From the NCBI GenBank assembly GCA_025458755.1, contig JALORT010000024.1, forward strand, positions 1-14,541: a stretch of DNA of 14,541 nt, written 5' to 3'. This DNA comes from Methylotetracoccus sp. Its GTDB lineage: Bacteria; Pseudomonadota; Gammaproteobacteria; Methylococcales; Methylococcaceae. Both the position numbers and the translations under genes were made by a program. Shown piece by piece: positions 1 to 8,356 of this stretch. The notes beneath the pieces are model-generated. The model was not told where the DNA came from and searched no databases. It saw only the letters and a program-made list of their open reading frames with translations. Within the stretch, counting starts at the first letter, position 1. Each line of letters starts with the position of its first letter.

Positions 1-2047
1 CGGTGGGATTGACGATGATGGATTCCAGGCCGGCCTGCGTCTCGGCGTTGATGCGCCGAACGATCAGCTGTTTCACAGCGAAATAGGGATGAATCCGGCG
101 CAGTGCGCGGGACCGGGCACCTTCAAGCCGATCGCCCGACCGCGGCGTTGTGACGAAGGAACCGACGTAAACCAGGCGCGCACCGTGCCGGCTAAATGCC
201 GTCAGAAGCGTGCGGGTTCGGGCCTCCACGCGATCGAGCAGACTCTTCCGGCCGCCCTCTTCCTTCGGAAAAAGGTCGATCGGATAGGGGGCCGCAGCGT
301 CGACCACCAGATCATGCCCGGCGATCCAGGCAGCAAAGGCCCCGGCCTGATCGTGCTCCCCGCCTCGCACGAATTTCACCGGCAGACCCGCCAGGTTGGC
401 AGGCGGCTCCGCCTGTCGGCTGACGGCGGTAACGTCCCAACCGCGGCTCAGCAACTCCCGCACCACCGCGTTTCCGATATGACCGGTCGCGCCGAGCACC
501 GCGGCTCGGCGCGGACCGGGGTGCCGGGCCGGGGCAGTCCCATTGCAGCATTGCGGCTGCGTGGGCGTTTCGATTCGTTCCGGGGTGCGCGTGTTTCGGG
601 TGGCGCCGCCGAGACGGGGCTGCAGCGCTCTCGCCAGCCGGAACTCCTTGCCCAACAACTCCAGCATCCAGCGCGTTGACCACGCCGGATCGGCGGCCAC
701 CCCACGCCACAGCTCCGCCTGCCCTTCCGCAAGTCGCGCACCCCCGGCAGTCATCGCGGCGATGGAGGCGAGAGGTGGGTCCTTAGGAACGCCGAACGCC
801 TCCATCCAGAACCCCGGTCCATGCAGCAGCGACTTCAGGAGTATTCTCGCAGACAAACCCTCACGCGCGGGCACCAGACCGGCCATGATGCCGCCCAGGG
901 TCAGCGCGTAGTCCTGATCCGTGGCCGCAGTCAACGCCATCACCCGCAACGCGTGCATCCAAAGGGGCAGCAGATGCCGATTGCGGGCGGACGCCACCAC
1001 CAGGTCGGAAACGCGGAGATCCGCCTCGTACGCTGCGCGCCAGAGCTCATCAAAGCAGGACAGCGATGCGGCGCCGAAGTCTCCGCGGGCGAATGCGGTT
1101 TCGATCGCCTGACGGGCGAGGCGCGCCGTCGCCAGCGCCAGCGGGATGCCTTCCCCGGTCAGTGGGTCGACGAAACAACCCGCCTCGCCGATCAACAGAC
1201 CACGCTCGAAGTAATTCCTGCGACCCGCACCGTAAGCCTTGATAATCCAGCCGGCGGATTTTTCGATCCGAATTTGGGTCCCGCGTTCGTCGGCCAGGCG
1301 ATGAACGAACGCCTCCAGACGGCGGTAGAAATCCTTCAGCACCAGACCATGCCGATGCATGGTCTCCTGCACCATGCCCACCCCGATGTTGGCAACACTG
1401 TCGGTGAGCGGAAAGATCCAACCGTAGCCGGGGAAGAAATCCTCCTCGAAACAGAGCACGGCATGATCCAGCGAAAGTCCATGCACGTAAGCGCGGACCG
1501 CCGGCAACAGATAGCGCGCATCGCGCATCTCCAAGCGCGCGGTCTTCGCCACGATGGACTGCGCGCCGTCGGCGCCCACGATGAGCCGTCCCTCGAGGCG
1601 GGCCGGCCTCTCGCCGATGATCGCCGAAACCACGACGCCGGCGCTGGAGTATTCGAACCCCGTGACCCGGCAGTCCTCGACCGTGTCCGCGCCGGCCTGC
1701 GCGGCCCGGCGGAAGATGATCTCATCGAGCAGAAAACGGGGGACCGCGTGGCCGTGAGACGGCAGGCCGGGCACCAGCGGCATGCTGCCGGCCGAAAAAA
1801 GGCGGCCGTTGAGAAATACCCGCGCCTCGCGGATGGGTACCCGCAGCACCGCGAGAACGGGCTCGAGACAGCCCAACTCGTCCAGTAATCCAAGCGCGCG
1901 TGCGCTGACCAGGTCGCCGCAGACCTTGTCGCGCGGAAACCGGTTCCGCTCCAGTAACGCCACCCGGTAACCGGCGGTCGCCAGATGGACCGCCAGCGCA
2001 CTTCCGGCAGGTCCGGCGCCGACAATGACGACATCGTAAATCTTCAT
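1..2047 (-). CDS. FAD-dependent oxidoreductase (geranylgeranyl reductase family) fused to a C-terminal extended SDR domain; 3' end outside window
   Basis: I translated the minus strand from the ATG at 2047 and found no stop through base 2: 682 residues, continuing beyond the left edge. Residues 1-400 are a FAD oxidoreductase: Rossmann motif VGAGPAG (9-15) with the ribose-binding Glu at E33, GADG (158-161), and GEAGCFVDPLTGEGIP (287-302), typical of geranylgeranyl-reductase/halogenase-like flavoproteins (COG0644). Residues about 400-475 look helical, then a Pro/Thr/Arg-rich linker runs to about 514. Residues 515-682 begin a second Rossmann domain: GATGHIG (519-525), VVDAAAP, then S630, Y655 and K659 in the Ser-YxxxK arrangement of extended SDRs. 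The start is supported by GGAG at 2055-2058, 7 bases upstream. A redox tailoring role on a lipid, terpenoid or polyketide is inference; the substrate is unknown. The same frame across both domains argues against two overlapping genes, though an assembly fusion cannot be excluded. Confidence 0.85.
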   Translation of the reverse strand, partial: MKIYDVVIVGAGPAGSALAVHLATAGYRVALLERNRFPRDKVCGDLVSARALGLLDELGCLEPVLAVLRVPIREARVFLNGRLFSAGSMPLVPGLPSHGHAVPRFLLDEIIFRRAAQAGADTVEDCRVTGFEYSSAGVVVSAIIGERPARLEGRLIVGADGAQSIVAKTARLEMRDARYLLPAVRAYVHGLSLDHAVLCFEEDFFPGYGWIFPLTDSVANIGVGMVQETMHRHGLVLKDFYRRLEAFVHRLADERGTQIRIEKSAGWIIKAYGAGRRNYFERGLLIGEAGCFVDPLTGEGIPLALATARLARQAIETAFARGDFGAASLSCFDELWRAAYEADLRVSDLVVASARNRHLLPLWMHALRVMALTAATDQDYALTLGGIMAGLVPAREGLSARILLKSLLHGPGFWMEAFGVPKDPPLASIAAMTAGGARLAEGQAELWRGVAADPAWSTRWMLELLGKEFRLARALQPRLGGATRNTRTPERIETPTQPQCCNGTAPARHPGPRRAAVLGATGHIGNAVVRELLSRGWDVTAVSRQAEPPANLAGLPVKFVRGGEHDQAGAFAAWIAGHDLVVDAAAPYPIDLFPKEEGGRKSLLDRVEARTRTLLTAFSRHGARLVYVGSFVTTPRSGDRLEGARSRALRRIHPYFAVKQLIVRRINAETQAGLESIIVNPT

Positions 2048-2054
2048 GTCACGG

Positions 2055-2058
2055 CTCC
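2055..2058 (-). promoter_or_regulatory. Ribosome binding site of the FAD-SDR fusion gene
   Basis: GGAG on the minus strand lies 7 bases upstream of the ATG at 2047. It fixes the start just before the Rossmann motif, as expected for this flavoprotein family. Confidence 0.65.
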
Positions 2059-2235
2059 ACTGGGCATCGCTGGCAAACAACAGGCTCTCGTCCTTCCGTC
2101 ACACTCAGCCACCTGCATCGCACCCTACCGCCGCGAAGTGTCTGCAACGGGGATTCCCAGGCCGCGCCGCCGCACGACTCGGCGCGATCATCCCGAACAA
2201 CGGCGGCGTCCGCTGGCGCCGGCTTTCCCCTGATG

Positions 2236-2241
2236 TATGAT
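2236..2241 (+). promoter_or_regulatory. Weak candidate -10 element for the cyclase/ATPase gene
   Basis: TATGAT (5 of 6 matches to TATAAT) sits 32 bases upstream of the ATG at 2274, which would give a leader of about 25 bases. No good -35 hexamer lies 16-18 bases upstream, so this is only a suggestion. The 226-bp gap 2048-2273 between the two divergent genes must hold promoters for both; nothing else in it stood out. Confidence 0.2.
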
Positions 2242-2273
2242 ACCGAAGGCTCACCCTGATCAGAAAAACCGAG

Positions 2274-5200
2274 ATGAAATGTCCGGCTTGCGACTTCGAT
2301 GCGCCTGCAGGCTCCCGTTTTTGTGGCCGCTGCGGTCATCAACTCGGGATCGCTTGTCGGCGTTGCGGCTTCGAGAACCGTCCGGACTTCAACTTTTGCG
2401 GCCAGTGCGCGGCACCGCTCCTCGGCTTAGGGGCAGAAGCCTCGGTCCACAAAAGTCATGCGGAGCCCACGCGTAGTGTCGAGCGGCGCCTGGTCACGGT
2501 ATTGTTTTGCGACCTCGTCGAATCCACCATGCTGGCGGGACAGCTCGATCCCGAGGAACTGCGCGAGGTCGTCGTCCGCTATCAACAGACCGTGGCGGCG
2601 GCGATCCAATGCTACGAGGGCTACATCGCACAATATTTGGGGGATGGCGTTCTCGTCTACTTCGGTTACCCGGAAGCCCATGAGGAAAGTTCTCGGCGGG
2701 CCGTCGGCAGCGGCCTCGCGATCGTCGACGCCATCGGCAAGTTGAATCGCGAATTGCGGCTGCATTGGGACATTGAACTCGCGGTCAGAGTCGGCATCCA
2801 CAGCGGCCTCGTCGTCGGCGGACAGATCGGTGCCGACGGGCGCACCACCCCCCTGGTTTTGGGTCAGACCCCGAATGTGGCGGCTCGTTTGGAGAGCCTG
2901 GCCGGTCCGAATACCGTTTTGCTGAGCCGCACCACCTTCGAGTTAGTTCGGGGTTTCTTCGACTGCGAGGCACTGGGTCCGCTGATGTTAAAGGGCCTGG
3001 ACGAACCGATGGAAGTGTTTCGGGCATTACGCGAGAGCGGCGTGCGCAGCCGTTTTCAGTTGACCTTGGCGGGCGGCCTGACGCCGATGGTGGGACGCCG
3101 ACAGGAAGCACGGCGGCTGCTGGAACTGTTCGAGCAGGTCGAAAGCAATCGCGGGCAGCTGGTCTCGATCATCGGCGAACCCGGCATCGGCAAGTCCCGG
3201 CTGCAACAATGGTTGAAGGAGCAGGTGTCGGACCGGACCGACGCCTGGTTTACCTGCTATTGCCTGCCGTACTACCAGAACACGGCGCTGAACCCGTTGA
3301 CCGACATGCTCGAAAGGCAACTCGGTTTCGGCAGGGAAGATTCTCCGGAAGAACGCTTCGCGAAGCTTGAACAGGGATTGACCCGGTGGGGATTCTCCGC
3401 GAGCGATGCGGTGCCTTTCTTTTCCCATCTACTGTCGTTGCCGGCATCGGACGAATATCCGCTGCCCCCGCTCGGCCCGCCGCGTTTGAAACAGGAAATC
3501 ACCGAAAGGCTGAGGGCGCTGCTGCTGAGCCCGGCGCGCGGCAGACCCGTCGTTCTGCTCGTGGAAGACATTCAGTGGGCCGATCCTTCAACATTCGAAT
3601 TCATCGGTTCCTTGGTGGATCGGCTGCCCCGGAGCCCGCTGCTGATCCTGCTGACCCACCGTCCCGAGTTCGAACCTCCCTGGCAGCGGACACCGTCCAC
3701 CCACCGGATTGTCCTGGAGCGGCTGCCGGATCGGGAAACGGAATCCATGGTGGAAGACATCGCCAGCAACATTTGTTTGCCCCGCGAAGTGGTCGACGAG
3801 ATCGTCACCCACACCGATGGTGTTCCCATATTCGTCGAGGAACTGACCAAGATGATCCTCGACTCCGGTCTCATCGAAGAAGTCTCAGGGCGGTACGTTG
3901 CTTCCGGAAAATTAAAGGCGCTCGGCATTCCGTTGACGCTGCAGGATTCTTTGTTATCCCGCCTCGACCGGCTCGGTGCCGCCAAGGAGGTTGCCCAGAT
4001 CGGAGCGGTATTGGGGCGGAGCTTCCGGTACGAGCTCCTGGCGGCGATCAGCGAAATCGACGAACCCTCGTTGAAGCATCACCTGCGCCGCCTGGTCGCG
4101 GCGGCGCTGCTGCACCAACACGGCGAACCGCCGGATGCCACTTACGTCTTCAGACACGCCCTCGTTCAGGACGCGGCATATGAATCGCTGCTCCGGCGCC
4201 GGCGCCGCCGCCTGCATGATCAGGCGGCCGAGGTACTGCTCACGCGGTTTCCCGAGGTCGGCGAGAACGAGCCCGAAATTCTTGCGTATCACCTCGAGGC
4301 CGGAGACCGTCGCGACGACGCGATGCGCTTCCTCTGCGCCGCCGGCAAGCGGGCGCTCGGACGTTCGGCTTACCTCGAAGCCATTCGGCACTTTGAACGA
4401 GGGCTGGCGCTGCTCCAAGACTTATCGCCCACGCGTGAGCGGCGGCAGTGGGAACTTGAACTGCTGCTGTCGATGGGTGTCGGCTTGATCGCGACTCAGG
4501 GCTACGCCGCCGAGCGGGTGGAATCCACCTACGCGCGGGCGATCGAAGTCTGCGGAGAACTTGGGGATACCCCGTTTCAGGCCCGCTACGGCATTTGGGC
4601 CGTTGCCATCGTGCGCGGCGACCGCGAAACGACGGTCGGCCTGGCCGCTTGGTACCGCGAGCTGGTTGGTGAGGTTCAGGATTCGACCGTGGCGATGCTG
4701 TCGCATGCCGCGCTCGGCACTTGGGGCTTTTACCGCGGTGATTTTGCGCTCGCTGGAGAACACCTCGAACGCGCCATATCCCTGTTCGATCCCGCACAAC
4801 ACCATGCGGTCACCCGCGAATACGCCGCCGGGGGCGGATTCTTCGGACACATGGTGATGACGCTGTTTCTCTGGTTCACCGGCTTCCCCGACGGCGCCTG
4901 CGCGCATCAGGAACGTGTGATCGCTCTGGCGGAGACCTTGGCGGACCCCTATACCCTGGCGTTGGCCTTGTTATACGAAGCCAACCTCGGCCATGAACTC
5001 GGTGATTTGGATCGGGTCTGGGCGGCTGTACAGCGAGCCGACCTGATGCTCGCTGCCAGTGAACACGACTTCCTGTTTCTCTCCGCGATCATCAAGATCA
5101 TCCAGGGATGGGTGATCACGCATCAGGGGCAGTGTGACGAAGGTATCTCGCAGTTGCGGCAAGGTTTGGATTCGTATCGCGCCACGGGGGCCAGAATCTT

Positions 5201-5627
5201 GGTTCCTTACTACTCCGCCTACCTCGCCGAAGCACTGATCGTGGCCGACCGATCCGAGGAAGCGTTACCGATCGTGGAACAGGCCTTGGCGCTGTCGCGG
5301 ACGAACTTCGACAGCTTTTACGAGCCCGAGCTGCTGCGTCTGCACGGAGAACTGGGAAGGAACCTGAACGCCCATCCGTCAACACCCGAGGCCTGCTTTC
5401 GCGAGGCGCTGGCACTGGCGCACGCGCACGGCAGCAGGGGCCTGGAGCTCAGGGCCGTGATCAGTCTTGCGGGTCTCCTGGCCAGCCGCGGCGCACCCGA
5501 AGAAGCCGGAACCTTGCTGGAAACGGCCTACCGCGGATTCCGTGAAGGCTTCACCACGCGCGATCTCCGACAAGCCCGAACGCTGCTCGATCGGATTCCG
5601 GCGGCGGTTGACCCGTACGCCGCATGA
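2274..5627 (+). CDS. Multidomain signalling protein: double zinc ribbon, class III adenylate/guanylate cyclase, STAND/AAA ATPase, TPR-like C-terminus
   Basis: The protein has 1117 residues, near the usual size for this architecture. Residues 1-50 hold eight cysteines in four CxxC pairs (C3/C6, C17/C20, C28/C31, C42/C45), a double zinc ribbon. Residues 70-255 are a class III cyclase homology domain: metal-binding Asp D80 (FCDLVEST) and D124 (YLGDGVLVYFGYP), and the transition-state Asn/Arg pair N201 and R205 (PNVAARLE). The base-selecting position is GQT rather than a clear Lys/Asp signature, so ATP versus GTP cannot be decided. Residues 270-680 are a STAND/AAA ATPase: Walker A GEPGIGKS (301-308) and Walker B VVLLVEDIQWAD with D432. 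The remaining 400 or so residues are Ala/Leu/Glu-rich helices resembling TPR repeats. No signal peptide or membrane segment is seen, so it is probably cytoplasmic. Cyclic nucleotide output gated by the ATPase/TPR sensor is inferred. The start has no good Shine-Dalgarno, but the first zinc-ribbon CxxC begins at residue 3, which supports it. Confidence 0.93.
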   Translation: MKCPACDFDAPAGSRFCGRCGHQLGIACRRCGFENRPDFNFCGQCAAPLLGLGAEASVHKSHAEPTRSVERRLVTVLFCDLVESTMLAGQLDPEELREVVVRYQQTVAAAIQCYEGYIAQYLGDGVLVYFGYPEAHEESSRRAVGSGLAIVDAIGKLNRELRLHWDIELAVRVGIHSGLVVGGQIGADGRTTPLVLGQTPNVAARLESLAGPNTVLLSRTTFELVRGFFDCEALGPLMLKGLDEPMEVFRALRESGVRSRFQLTLAGGLTPMVGRRQEARRLLELFEQVESNRGQLVSIIGEPGIGKSRLQQWLKEQVSDRTDAWFTCYCLPYYQNTALNPLTDMLERQLGFGREDSPEERFAKLEQGLTRWGFSASDAVPFFSHLLSLPASDEYPLPPLGPPRLKQEITERLRALLLSPARGRPVVLLVEDIQWADPSTFEFIGSLVDRLPRSPLLILLTHRPEFEPPWQRTPSTHRIVLERLPDRETESMVEDIASNICLPREVVDEIVTHTDGVPIFVEELTKMILDSGLIEEVSGRYVASGKLKALGIPLTLQDSLLSRLDRLGAAKEVAQIGAVLGRSFRYELLAAISEIDEPSLKHHLRRLVAAALLHQHGEPPDATYVFRHALVQDAAYESLLRRRRRRLHDQAAEVLLTRFPEVGENEPEILAYHLEAGDRRDDAMRFLCAAGKRALGRSAYLEAIRHFERGLALLQDLSPTRERRQWELELLLSMGVGLIATQGYAAERVESTYARAIEVCGELGDTPFQARYGIWAVAIVRGDRETTVGLAAWYRELVGEVQDSTVAMLSHAALGTWGFYRGDFALAGEHLERAISLFDPAQHHAVTREYAAGGGFFGHMVMTLFLWFTGFPDGACAHQERVIALAETLADPYTLALALLYEANLGHELGDLDRVWAAVQRADLMLAASEHDFLFLSAIIKIIQGWVITHQGQCDEGISQLRQGLDSYRATGARILVPYYSAYLAEALIVADRSEEALPIVEQALALSRTNFDSFYEPELLRLHGELGRNLNAHPSTPEACFREALALAHAHGSRGLELRAVISLAGLLASRGAPEEAGTLLETAYRGFREGFTTRDLRQARTLLDRIPAAVDPYAA

Positions 5628-5842
5628 GCACTGCACCGCGCCGCAGCGCTACGGCACGCTCGCCTTCGGTGCCTGGATACGTTCGGCGGCAGCAGCCATC
5701 ACCCATCTGGCGCAGTCACTGGCGTGCATGACGTCTCAGCCGCATGGGTTGCACTGTCCATCGTTTGCGCTGACAAGGCCTGTGAGTCGTTGGTAGACTC
5801 GTGCCGATGCGGCTCACCGGTTTGAAATTTGAGGACTCACGT
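5628..5842. other. Intergenic region upstream of the PEBP gene
   Basis: This 215-bp gap has no recognisable gene. It contains the candidate promoter and dyad described separately. No clear terminator hairpin with a T-run follows the cyclase gene. Confidence 0.5.
5770..5799 (+). promoter_or_regulatory. Candidate sigma70-type promoter for the PEBP gene with an overlapping dyad
   Basis: CTGACA (5770-5775, 5 of 6 matches to TTGACA) and TAGACT (5794-5799, 4 of 6) are separated by 18 bases. Transcription would begin near 5806, leaving about 37 bases before the ATG at 5843. This would place the earlier in-frame ATG at 5801 outside the transcript. An inverted repeat, GAGTC (5784-5788) and GACTC (5796-5800), spans the -10 region and could be an operator, but it is short and may be chance. 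Confidence 0.4.
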
Positions 5843-6400
5843 ATGAAAATCACAAGTGAGCGGGTCCGCTGGTGCGGATTGATCGCGGCGTTAATGTTCA
5901 ATACTGGTGCTTCGGCACGACAAACTATGCAACTCGAGTCCACTGCGTTCGCCGACCATGGGGAAATTCCGGCCGTGTACACATGCGAAGGCCGGGACCT
6001 CTCCCCTCCCCTGACCTGGCACGGTGTGCCCGAAGACGCGAAAAGTCTCGTTCTGATCGTTGATGACCCCGACGCCCCTGATCCCGCCGCGCCCAAAATG
6101 ACCTGGGTCCACTGGGTCGTTTACAACATCCCCCCGACTGCGGCCGGGTTTCGCGAGGGCATGACCGCAAAGGACCTGCCTCCCGGCGCTCGGGAAGGAC
6201 TGAACGACTGGCACGCGGCCGGTTATCGGGGCCCCTGCCCGCCCGTTGGACGACACCGCTACCTGCACAAGCTGTTCGCGCTGGACATCGTCCTGCCGGA
6301 TATGAAAAGGCCGTCCAAGACAGAGCTTGAGAAGGCGATGAAAGACCATATTCTGGAGCGCGCTGAACTGGTCGGCACCTATATCAAGGGCGCACGCTGA
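5843..6400 (+). CDS. YbhB/YbcL family Raf-kinase-inhibitor-like (PEBP) protein, exported
   Basis: This 185-residue protein belongs to the bacterial phosphatidylethanolamine-binding-protein fold. Family motifs are clear: DDPDAPDP (74-81), [10 protein letters not shown] (88-97) and [14 protein letters not shown] (127-140), which line the anion/ligand pocket. Residues 1-25 form a signal peptide: basic start, hydrophobic CGLIAALMF and an ASA cleavage site, so the mature protein should be periplasmic. I chose the ATG at 5843 over the in-frame ATG at 5801 because GAGG (5831-5834) lies 8 bases upstream, the signal peptide begins properly there, and the candidate promoter falls over 5801. The C-terminus ([11 protein letters not shown]) looks complete. 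Its stop codon coincides with the broken end of the oxidoreductase remnant on the opposite strand. The ligand and physiological role are unknown for most bacterial members. Confidence 0.92.
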   Translation: MKITSERVRWCGLIAALMFNTGASARQTMQLESTAFADHGEIPAVYTCEGRDLSPPLTWHGVPEDAKSLVLIVDDPDAPDPAAPKMTWVHWVVYNIPPTAAGFREGMTAKDLPPGAREGLNDWHAAGYRGPCPPVGRHRYLHKLFALDIVLPDMKRPSKTELEKAMKDHILERAELVGTYIKGAR

Positions 6401-7033
6401 TGCGTTGTGCGCCCCATTCAGCGCCGATTTCGTTACAGGGAACGCCCCAGACCTTTTCGGTGTAATCCTTGAATAACGTCAGATAAAGCTGTTTGCCGAA
6501 GCGATTGATCAGAAAATTCTCGAGCGAGCGCCCGGGCCTGCGCGGGAACACCATCGACACGAAGTAGCTGAAACCGATCCTCATCACACGGATTAGGCCG
6601 AGATTCAGCAAGGTATTCGCCGACAGTTTGATTGGATAATCGAAGAACTTCCGCAGATAGTAAATGCGTGACAGCCGCTTCCGCACCAACATGATGTGAT
6701 CAGGGTCATGGGGCGGCTCGGTCAGCGGCACCTCGCGATGCTGTTGACGATAGGAAACACGAACCGTGCCGGAGAGATCTTGCGATCCCTGAATCGGCAG
6801 GATCTGCTGCCACCATTTCATGACCCAATCCGACTTGGAAAAGAAACGATGGCCGCCGATGTCCATCCGGTAACCCTTGTAATTTACGGGCCGGGAGATC
6901 CCGCCGATTTCGCCGCTGTGGCCTCTACCACAATCGGCCTGATGCTGTTGCTGCGACGAACCAGTTCCAGCGCAGCGGTCAACCCGGCGGGGCCGGCGCC
7001 AATGATGAGCACTGTCTTTCGGGAATCAAACAT
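6384..7033 (-). pseudogene. Remnant of an NAD(P)/FAD-dependent oxidoreductase (amine oxidase/UDP-galactopyranose-mutase-like), frameshifted and 3'-truncated
   Basis: From the ATG at 7033 the minus strand encodes a FAD Rossmann start, [18 protein letters not shown], up to VVEAT. That frame then stops at 6884-6886. The expected continuation, SGEIGGISR then [16 protein letters not shown], lies in another frame, so a +2 or -1 shift occurred at about 6913-6919. The second frame runs through the family stretch [14 protein letters not shown] up to EWGAQRI (last homologous codon 6399-6401). It then reads antisense to the PEBP gene (SVRP) and stops at 6384. About 200 residues remain of an estimated 500 or so, and the substrate domain is gone. 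The first frame lacks a convincing Shine-Dalgarno. The end of homology exactly at the PEBP stop codon suggests a deletion or rearrangement joined the two. A sequencing error could explain the frameshift but not the truncation. Confidence 0.85.
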
Positions 7034-7468
7034 AGGTTCGCGTCGGAAATTTCAACGACTGATCGTCGCGGACACCATCGCCGCAGGCGCCACATCGGGG
7101 CAGCGGCACAAACAGCACATGAGACCAAGCGCAGCGGCTGGCCAAGCGGCGATAAGTGGCGGGCAGAGCGTCCGGCCCGCGGATACTGCCTGAATCTGCC
7201 CCTTCCTGGCAAATCCCGAGCCTTTCCCCCTTTCGGCGTGCGTCTGCGTGGTGAAATCATAGACATCGGGCGATAGGCCGCGCACTGCCCCATCCTGCTC
7301 CCCGCTACAGCGCTTGCCATGCGTGCCTACGTATTTTCCGCCAATTGACGCGGAGGCGCGCTGGGTGTTTTCTTTGCCGTCATTCGGCCGGCCGCTCCCC
7401 AAGCTTCCCGTGGATGATTCGGCTCAATTCTTGGGGCGGCGAGCGGGTCTTCAGACCGGTGCACGACT
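7034..7468. other. Intergenic region with no recognised gene
   Basis: This 435-bp stretch has open frames on both strands, but their translations are low-complexity and match no family I recognise. A minus-strand frame (7052-7402) has one hydrophobic segment and ends 18 bases upstream of the oxidoreductase remnant. It could be a decayed neighbour, but I see no motif to support that. Confidence 0.4.
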
Positions 7469-8356
7469 ATGCTTGCTGTCAGTATCGAGAGGGATGCCAT
7501 CCGAATCGGAGAGCGGTTCAGGATTACCTTCCAGCGTACGCTCCGTATCCCGCATGATGGCCGCGCCTACGCGCTGCCGCCGGGACTGGGCAGGCTGCCG
7601 ATATTACCCGTTGCCGACTACGCGGATCGCGTTCCCGCGCCCTGGCGCGAACAAGGCGGCGCTTTCATTCCGATGCGCCAAAGCGAGGCCTTGTGGCTCG
7701 GTTTCCATGCCGCGGCGTGGAAACCGAATGCGGTCAAAATTGCCGTCGGTGGAGTCAACGCGCTCACAGGACGACACGACGATTCGTTTCTGCAGGCGGA
7801 TCCGCAGGATTACCTGGTTTGCCCGAACCAACCCTGGATCGACGGCATTCACACCGGCGACGGTTCGATCAGGCAGTTCGTCCCCCTGCCGTTGCGCCTC
7901 AGCCGCAGCGCCGCGGCAGCGATCGCCGGCGCGGAACCGGTCGAATGTCTTCAAATCATGGTGTTCGAACCCAACCCCGGGCGATTTCCGGACGAACCGC
8001 CGATCCGATCCGATCGGCGCCGCGTCGCCACCGCCGTGCCCCGGCCCGACCCGGTCACTACGGGTCTCGGCGCCGGCGCGATCATGAGCCAGAAGATCTA
8101 TCCCGACTCCTACGGCGTTGATACCTGGGAGCAGGCCAACCAGGGGCGTGTTCTCGTTCATATCGTCAACAGTGACGAGTTCTGCGCGATCACCGGTCGG
8201 GAGGCGCCGATCACACCGATCGATGCTTCGACGTATACCCGGTATGGCCTGCCGTGGCTCGATGTTTACGACGAGTCGACAAGGGATTCATGGCCTTGCG
8301 ACACCTTTACGGCTGGAATATCTTCCCGTGTACGTGCAGAAATCTTCGCGTGCTGA
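7469..8356 (+). CDS. Conserved-looking protein of unknown function (295 aa)
   Basis: I cannot name a family. The composition is protein-like throughout, rich in Trp, Pro, Tyr and acidic residues. Notable segments are FQRTLRIPHDGRAYALPPGL near the N-terminus, WLGFHAAAWKPNAVKIAVGG, DPQDYLVCPNQPWIDGI in the middle, and QKIYPDSYGVDTWEQ followed by YGLPWLDVYDE near the C-terminus. They resemble blocks of a widespread set of uncharacterised bacterial proteins I recall only as hypothetical. There is no signal peptide, membrane segment or obvious catalytic motif. The ATG at 7469 is the only usable start: the frame is closed by a TGA shortly upstream, with no other start codon between, yet there is no Shine-Dalgarno before it. 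The last 20 or so residues are less family-like and the C-terminus may be shortened. It has no co-directional neighbour within 500 bp. Confidence 0.7.
   Translation: MLAVSIERDAIRIGERFRITFQRTLRIPHDGRAYALPPGLGRLPILPVADYADRVPAPWREQGGAFIPMRQSEALWLGFHAAAWKPNAVKIAVGGVNALTGRHDDSFLQADPQDYLVCPNQPWIDGIHTGDGSIRQFVPLPLRLSRSAAAAIAGAEPVECLQIMVFEPNPGRFPDEPPIRSDRRRVATAVPRPDPVTTGLGAGAIMSQKIYPDSYGVDTWEQANQGRVLVHIVNSDEFCAITGREAPITPIDASTYTRYGLPWLDVYDESTRDSWPCDTFTAGISSRVRAEIFAC

Noticed and set aside
821..1888. Plus-strand open frame of 355 codons
   Set aside because: It is antisense to the FAD domain of the fusion gene in the codon-aligned frame. The translation is rich in Arg, Gln and His with no motifs.
1336..2034. 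Minus-strand open frame of 232 codons near the fusion gene start
   Set aside because: It is out of frame with the real gene (ATG 2047). It shows no family motifs, whereas the adjacent frame has a full flavoprotein.
3386..4183. Plus-strand open frame of 265 codons inside the cyclase/ATPase gene
   Set aside because: It is a shifted frame over the ATPase domain, without recognisable motifs.
7052..7402. Minus-strand open frame with a hydrophobic stretch, 18 bases upstream of the oxidoreductase remnant
   Set aside because: No family pattern and no ribosome binding site were seen. It might be a decayed gene, but there is not enough to call it.
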